Shown here: one piece after another, positions 50,651-56,411 of the stretch
Layout: each line of letters begins with the position of its first letter
How positions within the stretch are numbered: the first letter of the stretch is position 1
Assembly: GCA_964613455.1 (NCBI GenBank)
Contig: CAZTGS010000005.1
Location: 1 to 56,411, forward strand
DNA from: SCGC-AAA076-P13 sp964613455
GTDB lineage: Bacteria; Pseudomonadota; Gammaproteobacteria; Magnimaribacterales; D2472
Direction of reading: 5' to 3'
Length of the DNA stretch: 56,411 nt
The notes under the pieces: generated by a model
What the model saw: the letters and a program-made list of their open reading frames with translations, nothing else
What the model was told of the DNA's origin: nothing
Database searches by the model: none
Position numbers and translations under genes: made by a program

Positions 50651-51577
50651 ATGACTAAAAAGCTACTTTTTGTTACAGACCCTTTAAAAGGACTTAAACC
50701 AGCAAAAGATACATCTATATTTATGATGGAAGAAGCTATTGCGCTGGGCTATGACGTCTATCAGTCTGAGATGAAAGACCTATATATTACCGAAGGTTCT
50801 GTTTATGCAGACTCAAGAAGGATCATTGCTGTTGGAGCCAATCAGGTTGAAAGCATTAATAAAGAGGCTATAAAAGTATCAGATTTCACTTACACATTCA
50901 TGCGAAAAGATCCGCCTGTTGATTCTGACTATATCAACGCTCTTCATTTATTGGGATTAGCAGAAACAGAAGGAGCAACAGTATTTAATAAGCCTAACTC
51001 TATTAAAGAGTTTAATGAAAAAATATTTGCGATTCATTTTAAAGAGTTCATTCCAACAACATTGGTAACCGCTAACATTGAAAAAATTATAGAGTTTCAA
51101 GCCAAGCATGAAATAGTAATTGTTAAACCCCTCGATGGTATGGGAGGAACTTCTATATACAAAATGGAAGACATGGAAGATGACAATCTTGATATATTGT
51201 TAGACATGACTGAGGATGAAAATACTCAAATTATTGCCCAAGAGTTCTTGCCAGCAATATTTAAGGGTGATTTTAGAATATTAATTATTCACGGCAAGCC
51301 TTTTGAAAAAACTTTAGCTAGAATTCCGCAAGGAGATAGTTTTAAAGGAAATCTTGCCGCTGGTGGGAAGGGCGTAGCTAAAGATATAACAGATATCCAA
51401 AGGAAAACTGGAGAAACTATCGGCAAGTTTTTGGTTTCCAAAGGAATTAATTTTGCTGGTATTGATATGATTGGGGATCGCCTAACTGAAATCAATGTAA
51501 CAAGCCCAACTTGTGCCAGAGAGATATTTAATCAGACTGGAAAAAATCCTATTGCTGAGTATCTAAAAGGATTATGA
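50651..51577 (+). CDS. gshB: Glutathione synthetase
   Basis: Joins gamma-glutamylcysteine and glycine. The 308-residue ATP-grasp enzyme starts LLFVTDPLKGLKPAKDTSIFMMEEA, with FMRKDPPVDSDYI, FNKPNSIKEFNEKIFA, VIVKPLDGMGGTSIYKM, AQEFLPAIFKGDFRILII and the C-terminal FAGIDMIGDRLTEINVTSPT. It lies 2 bases after rsmE and overlaps the TonB-like gene by 4 bases. Glutathione made here could serve the kappa-GST-like protein at 35623. Confidence 0.97.
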   Translation: MTKKLLFVTDPLKGLKPAKDTSIFMMEEAIALGYDVYQSEMKDLYITEGSVYADSRRIIAVGANQVESINKEAIKVSDFTYTFMRKDPPVDSDYINALHLLGLAETEGATVFNKPNSIKEFNEKIFAIHFKEFIPTTLVTANIEKIIEFQAKHEIVIVKPLDGMGGTSIYKMEDMEDDNLDILLDMTEDENTQIIAQEFLPAIFKGDFRILIIHGKPFEKTLARIPQGDSFKGNLAAGGKGVAKDITDIQRKTGETIGKFLVSKGINFAGIDMIGDRLTEINVTSPTCAREIFNQTGKNPIAEYLKGL

Positions 51578-52200
51578 CCTCTATCTCATCACCACAGAGA
51601 GTTAGCAAAAGATCTTTAACACTTAATAAATCATTTATCTTATCTCTAGTTTTTCACGCATTTCTTATTTTTGGCATTACGTTCACAACATTTTATAAAA
51701 TTCCCTTAATAGAGGATTCTCCTATTATTAATGTTAAGTTCGCAAACTCATCTCAAGATATGGTGGGTTTTGAAACATCTCCGCAAGAACAGTCTCGGTT
51801 AAACCAAGATAGTATTGAATCGGGTCAAGCAATCCCAATTGAAAAAAATACTTACCAAGCTTATAAGGTTAAAAAACTAGAGGCTAACTCATTAGTAAAC
51901 AATGAAGAAGCAATGTATTTAAATTTATGGCAAAGAAGTATTGAATCAACAGGTGATGAGATGATTGCTGCAAATGATATCGATTACACCAATAGCAGGG
52001 TTCAAATAATGGCAACTATCGATTCTTTTGGAAATCTTATTAAATCAGAAATACTTATTTCTTCAGGCATAGGCGCAGTAGATAGAATGGCTATAACCAT
52101 ATTAGAAGAGGCAGCTCCTTTCGCTCCCTTTGACCCAAAGATGCTAAATGAATATAGTGTTTTAGAAATAGTTAGAGATTGGAATTTTTCACCTAAGTAA
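51574..52200 (+). CDS. TonB-like energy transducer
   Basis: 208 residues: a short cytoplasmic N-terminus, one transmembrane helix (SFILSLVFHAFLIFGITFTTFY), a periplasmic linker and a TonB C-terminal domain (VQIMATIDSFGNLIKSEILISSGIGAVDRMAITILEEAAPFAPF, ending VRDWNFSPK). It lacks the Pro-rich linker typical of TonB, with only a few prolines between the helix and the C-terminal domain. TonB couples the proton gradient to outer-membrane receptors; ExbB and ExbD are not in the window. The gshB-tonB-ruvX order is as in Pseudomonas, except that yqgE is missing. Confidence 0.85.
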   Translation: MTSISSPQRVSKRSLTLNKSFILSLVFHAFLIFGITFTTFYKIPLIEDSPIINVKFANSSQDMVGFETSPQEQSRLNQDSIESGQAIPIEKNTYQAYKVKKLEANSLVNNEEAMYLNLWQRSIESTGDEMIAANDIDYTNSRVQIMATIDSFGNLIKSEILISSGIGAVDRMAITILEEAAPFAPFDPKMLNEYSVLEIVRDWNFSPK

Positions 52201-52593
52201 ATGCAAATAGTATCTTTTGATTTTGGAACCAAAAAAATTGGTGTAGCTGTTGGTCAGACCGAAACTCGGACTTCTTCTCCTTTAGAAATAGTCTTTAGTA
52301 AAAATAATGCCATCAATTGGGATGGAGTTATGTCTATTATTGATGAATGGAATCCTGCACTAATACTAGTAGGCAAGCCTCTAAATATGGACGGAACAGA
52401 TAGTGATATCATGGTAAAAGTTGATAGCTTTTTTAAGAAATTACAAAAAGTATCTAAGATTCCTTGTGAATATGTTGATGAAAGATTAACAAGTTTTGAA
52501 GCTAGGCAAAATCTCTCAGATCTAAAGACTGATCTAATAGATGCCCATGCAGCAAAAATTTTAATCGATCACTGGTTTAATAAAAATGAATAA
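52201..52593 (+). CDS. ruvX: Putative pre-16S rRNA nuclease RuvX (YqgF)
   Basis: A 130-residue RNase H-fold protein: VSFDFGTKKIGVAVGQTETRTSSPLEIV at the start with the first aspartate, VGKPLNMDGTDSD in the middle, YVDERLTSFEA, and DAHAAKILIDHWF with the final aspartate at the C-terminus. It takes part in 16S 5'-end maturation and has been linked to Holliday-junction resolution. It starts directly at the stop of the TonB-like gene; dnaG follows after 2 bases. Confidence 0.95.
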   Translation: MQIVSFDFGTKKIGVAVGQTETRTSSPLEIVFSKNNAINWDGVMSIIDEWNPALILVGKPLNMDGTDSDIMVKVDSFFKKLQKVSKIPCEYVDERLTSFEARQNLSDLKTDLIDAHAAKILIDHWFNKNE

Positions 52594-52595
52594 TT

Positions 52596-54371
52596 ATGTC
52601 TATACCCTCTAGTTTTATAGATCGTTTAATAACCTCCGTAAATATCGTTGATATTATCGGCAGACGACTGCAGCTTGAAAGAAGAGGCGGTGCTTATTGG
52701 GCTAAATGTCCATTTCATGGCTCTGGTGAAGAGAGAACTGGATCTTTTAAAGTTTATGACGATACAGGGACTTATCATTGTTTTGGCTGTAAAGAGTCTG
52801 GAAATGCTATTCATTTTTTAAGAAAGCATGATGGGCTAGATTTCATGGAAGCGGTTGAGTTATTAGCTTCGCATGTTGGTATGGAAGTTCCCAAACAAGA
52901 AAAGCCAGTAGATGTGACAGACGCTATTAACATTAATACTAAAGCGGCTGAAGTATTTATAGAGCAATTAAAATCGTCTTCTGGAAAAGATACGATCGAC
53001 TATTTAAAGGCAAGAGGTATTAGTGGGGAAACAGCTAAATTTTTTGAGTTAGGGTATTCAATGGAAAGAAGCCCATCACTCTATTCAGTTCTATCATCAA
53101 AATATGAAAAATCAGACCTTGAAGACTCAGGTCTTTTTGGGGCCAATGATAATGGTGACATGTACGATCGTTTTCGTGACAGGCTTATGTTCCCTATCAG
53201 AAACATTAAAGGCGAACACATTGCTTTTGGCGGCAGATTGCTCGTAGATAAAAAAGATCAGGCTAAATATTTAAATTCTCCTGAAACAAAAACATATAAG
53301 AAAAAGTATGAGCTTTACGGCCTGTATGAAGCGAGAACTATAGATAAAAGACCCGAATCCTTATTTTTAGTAGAAGGATACATGGATGTCATCGGGCTTC
53401 ATCAACACGGCATAAGGAATTCAGTAGCTTCATCAGGTACAGCATTTACCCAAGAACAACTAAGAAAAATACTTAGCTACACAAACAATATTTATATTGT
53501 CTTTGATGGAGACGAAGCTGGACAAAAAGCATCATGGCGAGCTGTTGAAAATGCACTGCCGTTGTTAAGAGAAGATATTAGGATGAGCTTCATTTTTTTA
53601 AAGCCTGGAGATGATCCAGATAGTTTTATCAAAGAGAAAGGTAAAGAAGCCTTTTTAAAACTTGCCAGTGAAGCTACTTCTTTTTCTGATTATTTCCTTA
53701 AAACAGTCAAGGAACAAGACGACCTTTCGACAATCGAAGGCAGATCTATGGTGGCTCAATTTGCAGTGCCCTTAGTAAATAAAATTCTAAACCCTACTTT
53801 AAAAGAAGCTTATATAAGTGAGGTTGGGCATATTTGTGATTTAGATTTTGCTAATTTACTAAAGGGTAATAATACTTTTGCTAAAAAACAGTCACCTTCT
53901 CAAGAAGATGTTAAGAGAAGTTCTAGCACCATTATTAAAAAGTCAGTTTTAGGAATTTTTACCGGATTAATTCAGCATCCAGTTTTAGCAAAAGATAGAA
54001 TATTCGATTTAATAGGCAAAGATTCAAGATTTAAGTTTCTTAACGACATTAAAGATTTTTATAAAGATAAACCAGAGGCAGAGCCTTCTATTCTTTTTGA
54101 GCAGATCGAAAACGAAAAAATAAGATATCTATTTGGAGAAGCTTTAGTTTCCGAAATTAAGCTTTCAGAGGAAGATGCTAAGACCATGATTCAGGATTGT
54201 ATTTATTTAATATCTAAATCTGAAAAAGATAGAGAGGAAATACTAAAAGAAAAGTATAATATGCAGGAAATATTATCTGCCGAAAAACGTGAGTTACAGC
54301 AGCTTATCCTTAAAAAAGATAGCATGTCAGAAGAAGATCAGATTTTATTGAAAAATTTAAGCTCTAAATAG
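52596..54371 (+). CDS. dnaG: DNA primase DnaG
   Basis: Makes RNA primers at the replication fork. The 591-residue protein has an N-terminal CHC2 zinc finger (Cys38, His41, Cys62, Cys65), an RNAP-like catalytic core with the TOPRIM motifs LFLVEGYMDVIGLHQHGI and YIVFDGDEAGQKA, and a C-terminal helicase-binding region. The zinc-finger loop GSGEERTGSF is longer than the usual NEKTPSF. It follows ruvX instead of rpsU, so the macromolecular synthesis operon is split, while the dnaG-rpoD half is kept. Confidence 0.97.
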   Translation: MSIPSSFIDRLITSVNIVDIIGRRLQLERRGGAYWAKCPFHGSGEERTGSFKVYDDTGTYHCFGCKESGNAIHFLRKHDGLDFMEAVELLASHVGMEVPKQEKPVDVTDAININTKAAEVFIEQLKSSSGKDTIDYLKARGISGETAKFFELGYSMERSPSLYSVLSSKYEKSDLEDSGLFGANDNGDMYDRFRDRLMFPIRNIKGEHIAFGGRLLVDKKDQAKYLNSPETKTYKKKYELYGLYEARTIDKRPESLFLVEGYMDVIGLHQHGIRNSVASSGTAFTQEQLRKILSYTNNIYIVFDGDEAGQKASWRAVENALPLLREDIRMSFIFLKPGDDPDSFIKEKGKEAFLKLASEATSFSDYFLKTVKEQDDLSTIEGRSMVAQFAVPLVNKILNPTLKEAYISEVGHICDLDFANLLKGNNTFAKKQSPSQEDVKRSSSTIIKKSVLGIFTGLIQHPVLAKDRIFDLIGKDSRFKFLNDIKDFYKDKPEAEPSILFEQIENEKIRYLFGEALVSEIKLSEEDAKTMIQDCIYLISKSEKDREEILKEKYNMQEILSAEKRELQQLILKKDSMSEEDQILLKNLSSK

Positions 54372-54429
54372 ATTGAAATAAAGGTTTTAATCACTACATA
54401 GAGTAAACATATTTGGAGTGCAAGAATTC

Positions 54430-56244
54430 GTGGATAAACTAAGTAAAAAAGGTTCAAAGATAGCTGAACTGATTGAAAAAGGAAGAGAGCAAGGTTACTT
54501 AACCTATGCTGATGTTAACGATCACCTTCCAGAAGATATATCCGATCCAGATCAGGTTGATGAAATCATTGGGATGATCAATGATTTAGGTCTTCAGGTT
54601 CATGAAACAGCACCCGATGCAGATGATTTATTATTAGCTAACTCAGATGATTCTGATGACATAGCTTTGGAGCAAGCAGCTGAAGCTTTGGCTGCTGTCG
54701 AAAATGAAACCGGTAGAACTACCGATCCCGTTAGAATGTATATGCGTGAAATGGGAACAGTTGATCTTTTAACTCGTGAAGGCGAAATTGAAATTGCCAA
54801 AAGAATTGAAGAAGGAATGAGAGACCTTCTTCATGCAAGTGTTCTTTATCCAAAAACAGTAGAATTTGTTATCGACTATCATCAGATGGTTAAAGACGGC
54901 GAGAAAAAAATAAATGACTTTTTAACAGGGTTCCTTGAAGAGATGGAAGTAGTTCCTTCTGCTGGTCCTGGAAGTCAAAGAGCAAAAGAAGAAGCAGCTG
55001 CGGCAGAAGAGTCAGATGATGAGACGCCTTCAGGTCCAGATATGGTTGAAGTACAAAGAAGAATGACTAATCTTAAGCGTCAATACAACAAAACATTAAA
55101 AGTCATTGAATCCAAGGGAAGACATTCAAAAGAAGCGAATGCAGAATTCAAAAAAGTTGGAGAAATATTCCAGTTTCTAAAATTCAGTCCAAGAATGTTT
55201 GATGATATTGCTTCAATAGCCAGAGAAGGTCTTAGTAGTATTAGAGAAAGAGAAAAGTTTATTCAAGAGCAGCTTGTCAGAAATGCTCGCATGCCAAGAA
55301 AAGATTTCATAGCGACTTATACAGATAACCTTACTAAAGTTAGATGGGTTGATTCTTTAATGAAAGAAAAAAAATACAAGAAAGATTTACTAGAGAAAGT
55401 TAAGCAAGATGTTGTCATAGCACAAAAAGATATTATTGATTTAGAGATAAGAGTGGGTCTTAGCGTTAAAGAGATAAAAGAAATCAATAGAAACATGTCT
55501 ATGGGTGAAACCAAAATGAGACGTGCTAAAAAAGATATGGTCGAGGCTAACTTAAGACTTGTTATATCTATTGCTAAAAAATATACAAACAGAGGCCTAC
55601 AGTTCCTAGATCTTATTCAAGAAGGAAATATTGGTTTAATGAAAGCTGTAGATAAGTTCGAATATAGAAGAGGATATAAATTCTCTACTTACGCTACTTG
55701 GTGGATTAGACAGGCTATAACAAGATCTATTGCTGACCAAGCTAGAACTATAAGAATACCAGTTCATATGATTGAAACAATTAATAAGCTTAATAGAGTG
55801 TCTCGTCAGATGATGCAGGATATGGGAAGAGAGCCAACACCAGAAGAGCTAAGTAAAGAACTTGATATGCCAGAGGACAAGGTAAGAAAAGTTCTTAAGA
55901 TTGCCAAAGAACCAATCTCTACTGAAACACCAATTGGTGATGATGAAGATTCAAGCTTAGGTGATTTCATCGAAGATACTGTGATTGAATCCCCTCTTGA
56001 AAATGCTACTGAAGATAGTCTACACTTCGCAACCGATGATGTTCTTGGATCCTTAACAGCTAGAGAAGCAAAAGTTTTAAGAATGCGTTTTGGAATTGGC
56101 ATGAATACTGACCATACTCTTGAAGAGGTTGGAAAGCAGTTTGATGTCACTAGAGAAAGAATACGTCAGATAGAAGCAAAAGCTTTAAGAAAACTTAGAC
56201 ACCCTAGCAGGTCTAGTCATTTAAAAAGTTTCCTAGACGATTAA
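54430..56244 (+). CDS. rpoD: RNA polymerase sigma factor RpoD (sigma-70)
   Basis: The main sigma factor. From the GTG at 54430 it has 604 residues. Region 1.1 (REQGYLTYADVNDHLPEDI), region 1.2 (GRTTDPVRMYMREMGTVDLLTREGE, shown as the conserved block), a non-conserved acidic insert (about 180-230), regions 2.1-2.4 (LQFLDLIQEGNIGLMKAVDKF, TYATWWIRQAITRSIADQ), region 3 and region 4.2 (VTRERIRQIEAKALRKLRHP). The GTG at 54430 is preferred over a GTG at 54418 because it has GGAG upstream and aligns exactly with the Pseudomonas start. Weak -35/-10-like elements (TTGAAA, 54373; TACATA, 54395) may give an internal promoter. Confidence 0.97.
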   Translation: MDKLSKKGSKIAELIEKGREQGYLTYADVNDHLPEDISDPDQVDEIIGMINDLGLQVHETAPDADDLLLANSDDSDDIALEQAAEALAAVENETGRTTDPVRMYMREMGTVDLLTREGEIEIAKRIEEGMRDLLHASVLYPKTVEFVIDYHQMVKDGEKKINDFLTGFLEEMEVVPSAGPGSQRAKEEAAAAEESDDETPSGPDMVEVQRRMTNLKRQYNKTLKVIESKGRHSKEANAEFKKVGEIFQFLKFSPRMFDDIASIAREGLSSIREREKFIQEQLVRNARMPRKDFIATYTDNLTKVRWVDSLMKEKKYKKDLLEKVKQDVVIAQKDIIDLEIRVGLSVKEIKEINRNMSMGETKMRRAKKDMVEANLRLVISIAKKYTNRGLQFLDLIQEGNIGLMKAVDKFEYRRGYKFSTYATWWIRQAITRSIADQARTIRIPVHMIETINKLNRVSRQMMQDMGREPTPEELSKELDMPEDKVRKVLKIAKEPISTETPIGDDEDSSLGDFIEDTVIESPLENATEDSLHFATDDVLGSLTAREAKVLRMRFGIGMNTDHTLEEVGKQFDVTRERIRQIEAKALRKLRHPSRSSHLKSFLDD

Positions 56245-56249
56245 TTTTA

Positions 56250-56326
56250 GGGCCTGTAGCTCAGTTGGTTAGAGCAGTGGACTCATAATCCATTGGTCGG
56301 AGGTTCGAGTCCTCCCGGGCCCACCA
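56250..56326 (+). tRNA. ileX: tRNA with CAU anticodon, most likely tRNA-Ile2 (lysidine-modified)
   Basis: A 77-base cloverleaf with encoded CCA. Acceptor stem GGGCCTG/CGGGCCC, anticodon stem GTGGA/TCCAT, loop CTCATAA, giving CAU. CAU can be Met or Ile2. C4-G69 and C5-G68 in the acceptor stem are positions read by the lysidine synthetase TilS, and the variable loop and T arm resemble E. coli tRNA-Ile2. ileX also lies beside rpoD in E. coli. The gene starts 5 bases after the rpoD stop without a terminator, so it is probably cut out of the rpoD transcript. Confidence 0.9.
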
Positions 56327-56356
56327 TTCATTAAATATCACACAATCGAGGAATAT

Positions 56357-56411
56357 ATGTTTGATACCCTTATTGAAAGCATCGTATTGATGTTTATCGC
56401 TGTAAATCCAA
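56357..56411 (+). CDS. Start of a membrane protein (possibly MarC family), cut by window edge
   Basis: ATG at 56357 with GAGG 6 bases upstream. The 18 visible codons read MFDTLIESIVLMFIAVNP, a hydrophobic N-terminus ending in a VNP that resembles the first helix of MarC/UPF0056 proteins, where a hydrophobic run ends in DP or NP. This is too short to be certain. It lies 30 bases after the tRNA with no terminator between, so it may share the rpoD transcript. Confidence 0.4.
   Translation, partial: MFDTLIESIVLMFIAVNP

Noticed and set aside
56250..56326. Calling this tRNA methionine from its CAU anticodon
   Set aside because: The acceptor-stem pairs C4-G69 and C5-G68 and the location beside rpoD fit tRNA-Ile2 better.
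1..56411. CRISPR arrays, insertion sequences, prophage or attachment sites at the two tRNA genes
   Set aside because: No spaced direct repeats, transposase or integrase motifs or duplicated tRNA ends were seen on reading both strands.

Overview
The window is A+T-rich (about one third G+C by eye) and densely packed. Many neighbouring genes share 1, 4, 8 or 11 bases, and the longest stretch without a gene is 266 bases (2802-3067). Nearly all gene content is gammaproteobacterial: yggX-mutY, ntrBC, yicC/gmk/rpoZ/spoT, rph-pyrE, lptD-surA-pdxA-rsmA-apaH, fis-purH-purD, gshB-tonB-ruvX and dnaG-rpoD. Base composition, tight packing and the choice of enzymes (class II glutamine synthetase, membrane pyrophosphatase, a dimethylglycine-dehydrogenase-like flavoprotein) suggest a streamlined marine gammaproteobacterium of the SAR86 kind. 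That placement is an inference; there is no rRNA gene here to confirm it.

Layout. 1-3067: start of a serine hydrolase, tRNA-Phe with a good promoter, and an 865-residue FAD oxidoreductase/GcvT protein (all minus strand). 3068-4978: gpmA-mutY-yggX (minus). 5011-5436: membrane-anchored rhodanese (plus). 5433-9055: class II glutamine synthetase followed by ntrB and ntrC, with a sigma-54 type promoter, a long upstream palindrome and a hairpin between glnII and ntrB. 9056-12570: ubiC-ubiA and three small or poorly known genes (minus). 12640-16844: rubredoxin, dicarboxylate/glutamate symporter, K+-dependent membrane pyrophosphatase with a perfect 30-base hairpin behind it, and an epimerase-like protein (plus). 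16886-22230: yicC-gmk-rpoZ-spoT-ridA-pyrB (plus). 22207-24867: rpsU-yqeY-rph-pyrE-ribE (minus). 24918-26640: tsaD-folB-folK (plus). 26633-35573: lptD-surA-pdxA-rsmA-apaH-cca-folM-kinase (minus), with a sigma-E-like promoter before lptD. 35623-36228: a kappa-GST/DsbA-like protein (minus). 36275-45546: a long plus-strand run with two SDR enzymes, amgK-murU, rpe, a DUF192 protein, trpE-G-D-C and an SF2 helicase. 45549-49883: fis-purH-purD-coq7 and a histidine phosphatase (minus). 49914-56411: rsmE-gshB-tonB-like-ruvX-dnaG-rpoD, a CAU tRNA that reads as tRNA-Ile2, and the start of a membrane protein (plus).

How the genes work together. Several pathways have two or more steps here: ubiquinone (ubiC, ubiA, coq7), folate/pterin (folB, folK, folM), cell-wall recycling (amgK, murU), outer-membrane assembly (lptD, surA), tryptophan (trpEGDC), purines (purH, purD), pyrimidines (pyrB, pyrE) and nitrogen control (glnII, ntrB, ntrC). 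I saw no phage genes, insertion sequences, CRISPR arrays or toxin-antitoxin pairs, and no convincing new multi-gene system. The points most worth following are the class II glutamine synthetase wired into an NtrBC operon with visible control elements, the ion specificity of the pyrophosphatase, an SDR lacking its catalytic tyrosine, an unusually short FolK, and a helicase translationally coupled to trpC.
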